From Ryuthela nishihirai (lineage: Eukaryota; Arthropoda; Arachnida; Araneae; Heptathelidae), in contig JAWZYU010000013.1 of NCBI GenBank assembly GCA_038380435.1, forward strand, positions 9,995,901 to 10,059,900: a stretch of 64,000 nt of DNA, given 5' to 3'. Positions 31,122 through 42,000 of this stretch are shown one piece after another; the first letter of the stretch is position 1; each line of letters begins with the position of its first letter. The position numbers were made by a program, and so were the translations under genes. The notes beneath the pieces are model-generated. The model saw only the letters and a program-made list of their open reading frames with translations. It had not been told where the DNA came from and ran no database searches.

Positions 31122-34100
31122 ACAGCAGGCTATTTTGCACTAAAGAGGCCAAGCCACAAGCTGAAATTGTTGTTTCTAACCCTAAAGTGAATGCCATCCT
31201 GGCATATTACTCCACCACAGTGGTAGCAGTGGAGATCGGCTATGGGAGTTTAAATTTACACGCCATCTCCATCTACTGTCCACCGAGTCGGAACATCGAG
31301 GACTCATTGACTGAGCTACAAAACGTCCTAGCTCAGATCAAATATAAGAACTTAGTGGTGGGTGGTGACTTCAATGCAAAGCACCCCCTCTGGGGATCGA
31401 ATAGACAAGATATCAGAGGAGACGATTCCAATGATCCAAGACTGACGCTTTAGCGACAAGGTCACTAACAGCGACCATAAGTATTTAATGTTCCTTATGG
31501 GAGGCTGAACACCGCCCCCTCACACCACAAAAAGGTTTGCAATTGGCAAGACCCCTGACTGGTGCAAGCTCACGCGCTGTGTTGCACTGTACCTGGTTGA
31601 GATCCGCCAGTGCATAACCCGTATTTAATTGTAACTCTCTGAACAACATCGTCAGAGATATTACCGAGTGTTTATGTTCTGGTTGCGAGAAAACCTTCGG
31701 GTTTAAGGTTAAACTCCCAAAAGGTAGGGGCGGGGGTGGCTCAGTCGGTAGCGCGCCAGGCTCGTAATCTGTAGTTCCCAGGTTCGAGTCCGAGCTGGGT
31801 CAGCGTTGAGATTTATCTCCGCAAAATTCTCCGCCCTGCCCACAGTCAGAAGGAGACACCGGTGGGCTTGGAAAGGCCGCCGTCCGTCGGATGGGACGTT
31901 AAGCCGTGGCCCGTGTGCGGGAGAGCCATACCCTGTGCACGTTAAAGAACACGCTGGATGGCCTTGACGGGAGGCTACCATCTGTCTCCCAACAGCTGTT
32001 CCAGTGGGTCCCCTCCCCCAACCTTCTCTGAGCCTTCGGGGTCCATGTGACCTGGCCATTTATCCCATGGTGTGCAAAAAAGTGTCGCTCAGAGGTAAAA
32101 CAACCCAACCCAAAAGGTAGAAAGTCTGTACCCTGGTGGATACCAGAACTCGGTATCAAAAGAAAGAGGGTCTGAGCTCTAAGAAAAAGGTATCAAAGGT
32201 GCCACAATGGGGAAAGAAGTTCTAAAGAGGAGTTATATAGGAAAGAGCAGGCGGAGTAGAAGCTCGCTATTCGCCAAGCTCAGTTGGCCTCATGGCAAAA
32301 GTTTTGCAGTGAAGTTACTGCACAGAACCCCTTTACTCTGCAGTACATGCTGGCTACTGGGAAGGACATGAAACCCCTGGATATTGAGTATGTTCGCAAA
32401 AAAAGATGGGTCCAAGACCACTTCGTTTGATGAAACTATCCAGGTATTACTAGAGGGTTTATTCCCAGAGGATGATAGGAGCTCTGATGATGCCCAACAT
32501 CAACTCCTTAGGGACCATAGCAGGGTCCCACCAGACACGGAAGATGACGTTCCGTTTACAAAAGAGGAGGTCGGAGAGCTGATAAAGCCAATGGCCCGGG
32601 GTAAAGCCCCTGGCCACGATGGTCTGACAGTGAAAATTGTGATGCAGGTGTTCAATGAACACAAAGATCTATTCACCCAGCTGTATAACATCTGTCTGAT
32701 GTTATAATCTGTCTGATGTTATACAACTCCAGTCTGAGACTGGGAGTTTTTCAACAAGCCTGGAAACAGGCCGACTTGGTCTTTTTTAACAAGGCAGGTA
32801 GAGATCTGGCAGATGTAAGTTCTTACAGACCAATATGTCTGCTGCCGGTGATGGGTAAGATTCTGGAAAACTGCTCACAAATACCACTGCATTACCACTG
32901 TTGTAAGAACAACTTCCTGAACGATAGGCAATTCGGCAATTCAATGTCCACCACTGTCGCTATCAAACAGGTGGTAGACATTGTTAAGGTAAACAAAGAA
33001 AATAAATTGCACGCCTCTCTCATCGCCTTGGATGTGATGGGCGCATTTAACAATGTCTGGTGGGCTGCTATCTTAAGCAGGTTAAAAGATTGTTCTTGTC
33101 CCAGGAACATCTTTGTTCTGGTGTCCAATTGTCACCTACTCCCATGCCAGTAGGGCAGTCTCAAGGAACTTGGACAGGGGCTGCCCACAAGGTTCGTGCA
33201 GTGGCCCGTTCCTCTGGAACTAAGTTGCAGACACGGCCCTAGAGGGGCCTACCTGAGGGTGTCTGGCTCCAGGCGTATGCAGCTTGTCATATTGGCATCC
33301 ACCAGAGAGAGACTGGAGATCGCCGGCAATGCAGCACTATTGGTACTTCAAGGATGAAGTCTACGCTACAAGCTTGAGTTCAGCTGTGCGAAGACTACAT
33401 CAGTTACCGTGGCTAAGGAGGGTGTCCACAACAAGAGGTACCCGATTTTTAAACTGAATGGCAATAATATCAGCCATAAGACAACTTTAAAATACTTGGG
33501 AATCATTCTGGATGAGAGGATGAGCTGGATCCCGCACTTGCAGGACCTAAAGAAAAATGTACCAAAGTTATGTGCAAGCTGGGCGAATCGCTCGCATCTC
33601 GTGGGAACTATGAGAAGTCCTCAAAGAAATTTATTTAAGGGGCACAGAGAGGATCCTAACTTATGGAGCGGGTGCCTGGTGGCACCTGAAGGACCACTCC
33701 ATCATAGGTAGAAAGCTGCTTGCAGCTCAACGACCAGCTTTACTGCGATCACCAGAGCTTATAGGACCACATCTATGGATGCTCACCTGGTGTTAGCAGA
33801 GAACCCTCCTCTGTTTTTGACGGTCGGAAAATAAGTGACCATTTTTAGAGTCCTGCAGTCTAGGGAAAAAGCAACATTCCTTGGAGTCCAGTATGACCTC
33901 AGTGAGACCGCTATGTAGACACCCATAACACCAAAAGACTGAGTGTGTCATGGTCTATGGAGTTACTATCAGGTCAGAGAGTTAAAATATACACGGACGG
34001 TTCCAAGAGCGAGGATGGTGTGGGCTTAGCCTACACTGTCTACATTCAAGGAGCCAAAGTGTAGGACTATAAGAGGAAGGTATCAAATAATAGCTCAGCC

Positions 34101-34800
34101 TTCCAAGCAGAGCTGCTTGCCATCAGAGAGGCCCTAATTTGAGCTCTCAATGACGGCAGTCAGAATAATGACATCTGGTTGTACACAGCCGGGCAGCTCT
34201 GCAAGTGCTTGAAGATGCAAACAACAGGCATCAGACAGTAAATGAGGTCAAGCGCCTCGTGGGCAATCAGAACATGCCCAGAGTCTCCTTCTCCTGGATC
34301 AAGCACATGTAGGCCATGAAGGGAATGAGCGGGCAAACCAACTAGCCCACTCAGCAGGTACTGACACCCAACCTGAGATAGCGGTAAATACTTCTAAAAA
34401 TACCCTGAAGTCTATTCTAAGCCAACAAATTATGGACGAGTGGCAGAAGCTCTGGGATACGACTGAGAATTTTCTTTAAGCAAAGACATTCTTGCAAAGG
34501 GTCAGTCTATCACTGATGTCCTCAGGCCACTATCTCACGCAGGTATTGACGGGACATGGGAGTTTCCCAGCATATCTGGAGCGTTTTAAGATCGCTACCC
34601 ACAGTTACTGCGGCTGTGGGGTTCCAGATGCAGACTTCGGACACTACATCCTCTGGTGCCCGATCACGGAAGGGTTCGCTAGTATAACGAACTTAGAAGC
34701 TCCCACGCGATCAGCGAGGTAGCAGGCAGCGCGGTGACAGTGTCCATCAGGAGTGCCTGAGTTAGGGTGCACCTGAGGGACATAGCTGGCTCATCTGCCG
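31122..34800 (+). pseudogene. I/LOA-like LINE ORF2 pseudogene
   Basis: Endonuclease: CPPSRNIEDSL, LVVGGDFNAKHPLWGS and, after a frame break, NSDHKYLMF. Linker resumes after the SINE with VPWWIPELGIK. Reverse transcriptase: MARGKAPGHDGLTVKIV, QQAWKQADLVFFNKAGRD, SYRPICLLPVMGKILE, ALDVMGAFNNVWW and, in another frame, RGCPQGSCSGPFLWN. The YADD box is deleted; sequence jumps to LVILASTRERLEIAGNAAL. Then FKLNGNNISHKTTLKYLGII. RNase H: GRAVKIYTDGSKSEDG-like, QAELLAIREA; the second Asp block (YTDSWA) is deleted and frameshifts follow. Cys-His: CGCGVPDADFGHYILWCP. Clearly dead, but it shows the full domain order of the family. Confidence 0.85.
31728..32108 (+). mobile_element. SINE family 1, young full-length copy
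   Basis: Forward orientation from GGGCGGGGGTGGCTCAGTCG to AAACAACCCAAC. Flanked by the perfect 12-bp duplication CCCAAAAGGTAG (31716-31727 and 32109-32120). It interrupts the linker between endonuclease and reverse transcriptase of the I/LOA-like LINE, and removing it restores the reading order around KVESLYPGGYQ. It is therefore younger than that LINE. Confidence 0.95.
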
Positions 34801-35010
34801 GCTCCGGGACTCACTTCTTTGAGACTGAAGCCGCTTTTGCTCTTTCACTCAACTTCCATTTCCTACCAGGGCTGTGCTCCGCACTCCCTTTAATGCCATC
34901 CAAACTTCAAGTCCCTACTGGTCTACTCTGAGACAAACTTTCATCTTCTACTTCCAGGCTTCTCACGCCAGCTCATGTAGAGTCGAAAGATGGAATACGA
35001 GCTTTTCCCT

Positions 35011-35043
35011 ATGGGGGCGGGTCCCGAAGGACCCGACCCCCAT
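35011..35043 (+). other. 3'-terminal hairpin of I/LOA-like LINE copy 2
   Basis: ATGGGGGCGGGTCC, loop CGAA, then GGACCCGACCCCCAT, pairing over 14 positions with one bulged base. It stands about 30 bases before the 3' end, as in copy 1, but with different stem sequence and half the length. Confidence 0.85.
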
Positions 35044-35075
35044 CCCAATATTTGAGAGGTGCCTACTCTGACAGT

Positions 35076-36034
35076 TGTATGTGTCCTAAAGGTAGAGGAT
35101 AGATTGAATGCTAAAGGTGGTAGAGTGTGCTTATTCATGAAAAATCATATCCCAAAATGTCACTGTAATATCAATGCCTACTCGTTTCAGCGAGTATGAA
35201 ATTATTGGCATTTATTCATTTCACAGTGGCATATGTTGAATGCTCACAGCCGACATCCCTCCTTCTAATTCTAGCAGCCATTCTTATATGGAATATGTTA
35301 TTAGTGGCAGTATTCCAGTTCTCACTGGAGACTTTAATTTTGCCTATACAGAATGAACAACTCCATACTCTACAAATAATGCTCAAGGGCTTGCTATCTC
35401 ACGAATAAATTTCCTAGGATTCAACAACTTGTTACCTTTCCCAACCAAGGCGAAAATTATCTTGACTTGGTCTTCTGCAACCGCGATATGTTCATACTGA
35501 ACATTGAAGCATTCTGCCTCTTTCTTTCCACCAGTGATACACCTCTCCATATTCCTACTGCTTTTAACCTCAACCTCTGCACTTCTACAAATGCAGATTA
35601 CGATATTTTATCTGAATAAGTCAGCAACATGTTCACTCATCGTGGTTCTGCTCTTCCACAATTATTTGACCAACTGGCAGCCGAGTTCTCCGATACTATG
35701 TATTCATGTCTGCAACTAATTCCACGTATTTCTGTGAAAAGTAAGATCTCCAATCCCTACCTACGAAAATTAGCCAAGTTTAAATTGCTTCGAAACGATA
35801 ATAATGCTACTAATAAAGCAAATTATAACGCAGCATCCAAGATATATTCAGATGCTTCACAAAAAAGTGTTCTTCTAAGCACCTTCTTCAGCTTTGCAAC
35901 GGTAAAAATTCAAATGCGTTTTACAAAGATGCAAGAGGTAAACAAAAAGGTCCACGAGTTATCCTTCCTTTGAAACACTACAATGGTTCAACTGTCACTT
36001 CAAATCATGAAAAGGCTTCACAATTTGCGACCGA
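35076..36034 (+). pseudogene. CR1-like LINE: remaining endonuclease and linker, frameshifted
   Basis: Reading frames in order give DRLNAKGGRVCLFMKNHIP, IPVLTGDFNFAYTE (endonuclease DFN block), NYLDLVFCNRDMF and LSTSDTPP (corresponding to the SDH block, with the His not kept). The linker FDQLAAEFSDTMYSCLQLIP and KISNPYLRKLAKFKLLRND follows, typical of the region between endonuclease and reverse transcriptase in CR1/Jockey-type LINEs. Several frame changes and stops show it is dead. It leads directly into the tandem array. Confidence 0.75.
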
Positions 36035-39000
36035 CTCTTTTCGAGGCATTCCCTACTTCTGTTTTGCGTATTCTTGAATAAGCATCTCCTGTTCTGTTTT
36101 GTGTATTCTTGAATAAGCATCTCTGATCTCCTGAATATTGCATCCTCCTCAAATGATCTCTGACATCAGTCTCAGATAGTTTACTAAGAGACTACCTGGA
36201 CTGTCCAACTCAAGCTATGAGGAGCTACTGAAAGTGCTCATTATCCCGGTCGTGAGGTCTCATCCACACTTTTCGAGGCATTCCCTAATTCTGTTTTGCC
36301 TATTCAAGAAAAGGCATCTCCTGTCTGGTCTCCTCAAATGATCTCTGACATCAGTCTCAGATGGTTTACTAAGAGACTACCTGGACTGTCCAACCCGAGC
36401 TATGAGGAGTTACTGAAAGTGCTCATTATTCCGGTCGTGAGGTCTCATCCACTCTTTTCGAGGCATTCCCTACTTCTGTTTTGCCTATTCTTGAATAGGC
36501 ATCTCCTGTCTGGTCTCCTCAAATGATCTCTCATATCAGTCTCAGACGGTTTACTAAGAGACTACCTGGACTGTCCAACTCAAGCTATGAGGAACTACTG
36601 AAAGTGCTCATTATTCCGGTCGTGAGGTCTCATCCACTCTTTTCGAGGCATTCCCTAATTCTGTTTTGCCTATTCTTGAATAGGCATCTCCTATCTGGTC
36701 TCCTCAAATGATCTCTGACATCAGTCTCAGATAGTGTACTAAGAGACTACCTGGACTGTCCAACTCAAGCTATGAGGAGCTACTGAAAATGCTCATTATT
36801 CCGGTCGTGAGGTCTCATCCACTCTTTTCGAGGCATTCCCTACTTCTGTTTTGCCTATTCTTGAATAGGCATCTCCTGTCTGGTCTCCTCAAATGATCTC
36901 TCATATCAGTCTCAGACGGTTTACTAAGAGACTACCTGGACTGTCCAACTCAAGCTATGAGGAACTACTGAAAGTGCTCATTATTCCGGTCGTGAGGTCT
37001 CATCCACTCTTTTCGAGGCATTCCCTAATTCTGTTTTGCCTATTCTTGAATAGGCATCTCCTATCTGGTCTCCTCAAATGATCTCTGACATCAGTCTCAG
37101 ATAGTGTACTAAGAGACTACCTGGACTGTCCAACTCAAGCTATGAGGAGCTACTGAAAGTGCTCATTATTCCGGTCGTAAGGTCTCATCCACTCTTTTCG
37201 AGGCATTCCCTAATTCTGTTTTGCCTATTCTTGAATAGGCATCCCCTTTCTGGTCCCTCAAATGATCTCTGACATCAGTCTCAGATAGTTTACTAAGAGA
37301 CTACCTGGACTGTCCAACTCAAGCTATGAGCAGCTACTGAAAGTGCTCATTATTCCGGTCGTAAGGTCTCATCCACTCTTTTCGAGGCATTCCCTAATTC
37401 TGTTTTGCCTATTCTTGAATAGGCATCTCCTGTCTGGAGATGCCTATTCAAGAATAGGCAAAACAGAATTAGGATATACAGAGATAGTTTACTAAGAGAC
37501 TACCTGGACTGTCCAACTCAAGCTATGAGCAGCTACTGAAAGTGCTCATTATTCCGGTCGTAAGGTCTCATCCACTCTTTTCGAGGCATTCCCTAATTCA
37601 GTTTTGCCTATTCTTGAATAGGCATCTCCTGTCTGGTCTCCTCAAATGATCTCTGACCTCAGTCTCAGATAGTTTACTAAGAGACTACCTGGACTGTCCA
37701 ACTCAAGCTATGAGGAGCTACTGAAAGTGCTCATTATTCCGGTCGTGAGGTCTCATCCACTCTTTTCGAGGCATTCCCTAATTCTGTTTTGCCTATTCTT
37801 GAATAGGCATCTCCTGTCTGGTCTCCTCAAATGATCTCTGACATCAGTCTCAGATAGTTTACTAAGAGACTACCTGGACTGTCCAACTCAAGCTATGAGG
37901 AGCTACTGAAAGTGCTCATTATTCCGGTCGTGATGTCTCATCCACTCTTTTCGAGGCATTCCCTAATTCTGTTTTGCCTATTCTTGAATAGGCATCTCCT
38001 GTCTGGTCTCCTCAAATGATCTCTGACATCAGTCTCAGATGGTTTACTAAGAGACTACCTGGACTGTCCAACTCAAGCTATGAGGAGCTACTGAAAGTGC
38101 TCATTATTCCGGTCGTGAGGTCTCATCCACTCTTTTCGAGGCATTCCCTAATTCTGTTTTGCCTATTCTTGAATAGGCATCTCCTGTCTGGTCTCCTCAA
38201 ATGATCTCTGACATCAGTCTCAGATAGTTTACTAAGAGACTACCTGGACTGTCCAACTCAAGCTATGAGGAGCTACTGAAAGTGCTCATTATTCCGGTCG
38301 TGATGTCTCATCCACTCTTTTCGAGGCATTCCCTAATTCTGTTTTGCCTATTCTTGAATAGGCATCTCCTGTCTGGTCTCCTCAAATGATCTCTGACATC
38401 AGTCTCAGATGGTTTACTAAGAGACTACCTGGACTGTCCAACTCAAGCTATGAGGAGCTACTGAAAGTGCTCATTATTCCGGTCGTGAGGTCTCATCCAC
38501 TCTTTTCGAGGCATTCCCTAATTCTGTTTTGCCTATTCTTGAATAGGCATCTCCTGTCTGGTCTCCTCAAATGATCTCTGACATCAGTCTCAGATAGTTT
38601 ACTAAGAGACTACCTGGACTGTCCAACTCAAGCTATGAGGAGCTACTGAAAGTGCTCATTATTCCGGTCGTGATGTCTCATCCACTCTTTTCGAGGCATT
38701 CCCTAATTCTGTTTTGCCTATTCTTGAATAGGCATCTCCTGTCTGGTCTCCTCAAATGATCTCTGACATCAGTGTCAGATGGTTTACTAAGAGACTACCT
38801 GGACTGTCCAACTCAAGCTATGAGGAGCTACTGAAAGTGCTCATTATTCCGGTCGTGAGGTCTCATCCACTCTTTTCGAGGCATTCCCTAATTCTGTTTT
38901 GCCTATTCAAGAAAAGGCATCTCCTGTCTGGTCTCCTCAAATGATCTCTGACATCAGTCTCAGATGGTTTACTAAGAGACTACCTGGACTGTCCAACTCA

Positions 39001-42000
39001 AGCTATGAGGAGCTACTGAAAGTGCTCATTATTCCGGTCGTGAGGTCTCATCCACTCTTTTCGAGGCATTCCCTAATTCTGTTTTGCCTATTCTTGAATA
39101 GGCATCTCCTGTCTGGTCTCCTCAAATGATCTCTGACATCAGTCTCAGATAGTTTACTAAGAGACTACCTGGACTGTCCAACTCAAGCTATTAGGAGCTA
39201 CTGAAAGTGCTCATTATTCCGGTCGTGAGGTCTCATCCACTCTTTTCGAGGCATTCCCTAATTCTGTTTTGCCTATTCAAAAAAAGGCATCTCCTTTCTG
39301 GTCTCCTCAAATGATCTCTGACATCAGTCTCAGATAGGTTACTAAGAGACTACCTGGACTGTCCAACCCGAGCTATGAGGAGTTACTGAAAGTGCTCATT
39401 ATTCCGGTCGTGAGGTCTCATCCACTCTTTTCGAGGCATTCCCTAATTCTCTTTTGCCTATTCTTGAATAGGCATCTCCTGTCTGGTCTCCTCAAATGAT
39501 CTCTGACATCAGTCTCAGATGGTTTACTAAGAGACTACCTGGACTGTCCAACTCAAGCTATGAGGAGCTACTGAAAGTGCTCATTATTCCGGTCGTGAGG
39601 TCTCATCCACTCTTTTCGAGGCATTCCCTAATTCTGTTTTGCCTATTCAAGAAAAGGCATCTCCTGTCTGGTCTCCTCAAATGATCTCTGACATCAGTCT
39701 CAGATGGTTTACTAAGAGACTACCTGGACTGTCCAACTCAAGCTATGAGGAGCTACTGAAAGTGCTCATTATTCCGGTCGTGATGTCTCATCCACTCTTT
39801 TCGAGGCATTCCCTAATTCTGTTTTGCCTATTCTTGAATAGGCATCTCCTATCTGGTCTCCTCAAATGATCTCTGACATCAGTCTCAGATAGTTTACTAA
39901 GAGACTACCTGGACTGTCCAACTCAAGCTATTAGGAGCTACTGAAAGTGCTCATTATTCCGGTCGTGAGGTCTCATCCACTCTTTTCGAGGCATTCCCTA
40001 ATTCTATTTTGCCTATTCAAGAAAAGGCATCTCCTGTCTGGTCTCCTCAAATGATCTCTGACATCAGTCTCAGATAGTTTACTAAGAGACTACCTGGACT
40101 GTCCAAATCAAGCTATTAGGAGCTACTGAAAGTGCTCATTATTCCGGTCGTGAGGTCTCATCCACTCTTTTCGAGGCATTCCCTAATTCTGTTTTGCCTA
40201 TTCAAAAAAAGGCATCTCCTGTCTGGTCTCCTCAAATGATCTCTGACATCAGTCTCAGATAGGTTACTAAGAGACTACCTGGACTGTCCAACCCGAGCTA
40301 TGAGGAGTTACTGAAAGTGCTCATTATTCCGGTCGTGAGGTCTCATCCACTCTTTTCGAGGCATTCCCTAATTCTGTTTTGCCTATTCTTGAATAGGCAT
40401 CTCCTGTCTGGTCTCCTCAAATGATCTCTGACATCAGTCTCAGATAGTTTACTAAGAGACTACCTGGACTGTCCAACTCAAGCTATGAGGAGCTACTGAA
40501 AGTGCTCATTATTCCGGTCGTGAGGTCTCATCCACTCTTTTCGAGGCATTCCCTAATTCTGTTTTGCCTATTCAAGAAAAGGCATCTCCTGTCTGGTCTC
40601 CTCAAATGATCTCTGACATCAGTCTCAGATAGGTTACTAAGAGACTACCTGGACTGTCCAACTCAAGCTATTAGGAGCTACTGAAAGTGCTCATTATTCC
40701 GGTCGTGAGGTCTCATCCACTCTTTTCGAGGCATTCCCTAATTCTGTTTTGCCTATTCAAAAAAAGGCATCTCCTGTCTGGTCTCCTCAAATGATCTCTG
40801 ACATCAGTCTCAGATAGGTTACTAAGAGACTACCTGGACTGTCCAACCCGAGCTATGAGGAGTTACTGAAAGTGCTCATTATTCCGGTCGTGAGGTCTCA
40901 TCCACTCTTTTCGAGGCATTCCCTAATTCTGTTTTGCCTATTCTTGAATAGGCATCTCCTGTCTGGTCTCCTCAAATGATCTCTGATATCAGTCTCAGAT
41001 AGTTTACTAAGAGACTACCTGGACTGTCCAACTCAAGCTATGAGGAGCTACTGAAAGTGCTCATTATTCCGGTCGTGAGGTCTCATCCACTCTTTTCGAG
41101 GCATTCCCTAATTCTGTTTTGCCTATTCAAGAAAAGGCATCTCCTGTCTGGTCTCCTCAAATGATCTCTGACATCAGTCTCAGATAGGTTACTAAGAGAC
41201 TACCTGGACTGTCCAACTCAAGCTATTAGGAGCTACTGAAAGTGCTCATTATTCCGGTCGTGAGGTCTCATCCACTCTTTTCGAGGCATTCCCTAATTCT
41301 GTTTTGCCTATTCAAAAAAAGGCATCTCCTGTCTGGTCTCCTCAAATGATCTCTGACATCAGTCTCAGATAGGTTACTAAGAGACTACCTGGACTGTCCA
41401 ACCCGAGCTATGAGGAGTTACTGAAAGTGCTCATTATTCCGGTCGTGAGGTCTCATCCACTCTTTTCGAGGCATTCCCTAATTCTGTTTTGCCTATTCTT
41501 GAATAGGCATCTCCTGTCTGGTCTCCTCAAATGATCTCTGATATCAGTCTCAGATAGTTTACTAAGAGACTACCTGGACTGTCCAACTCAAGCTATGAGG
41601 AGCTACTGAAAGTGCTCATTATTCCGGTCGTGATGTCTCATCCACTCTTTTCGAGGCATTCCCTAATTCTGTTTTGCCTATTCTTGAATAGGCATCTCCT
41701 ATCTGGTCTCCTCAAATGATCTCTGACATCAGTCTCAGATAGTTTACTAAGAGACTACCTGGACTGTCCAACTCAAGCTATTAGGAGCTACTGAAAGTGC
41801 TCATTATTCCGGTCGTGAGGTCTCATCCACTCTTTTCGAGGCATTCCCTAATTCTATTTTGCCTATTCAAGAAAAGGCATCTCCTGTCTGGTCTCCTCAA
41901 ATGATCTCTGATATCAGTCTCAGATAGTTTACTAAGAGACTACCTGGACTGTCCAAATCAAGCTATTAGGAGCTACTGAAAGTGCTCATTATTCCGGTCG

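Larger units (their letters stand above)
31122..35075 (+). mobile_element. I/LOA-like LINE, copy 2 (endonuclease to 3' end)
   Basis: Begins inside the endonuclease immediately after copy 1's 3' terminus and runs through reverse transcriptase, RNase H and the Cys-His motif to the same terminal sequence GAGAGGTGCCTACTCTGACAG. The copy carries a young SINE at 31728-32108. The 5' start of the element is missing. The head-to-tail order of a truncated copy and a longer one could come from two insertions at one place or from unequal exchange. Confidence 0.8.

Noticed and set aside
31728..31800. tRNA genes at SINE heads (also 47841, 55180, 55356)
   Set aside because: A and B boxes are present, but the sequence does not fold into a full cloverleaf ending and runs on into the SINE body.
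36296..39869. Repeated 62- and 76-codon open frames as a tandem gene family
   Set aside because: They arise from each satellite unit, change phase between units because 185 is not a multiple of three, and mix a LINE fragment with out-of-frame sequence.
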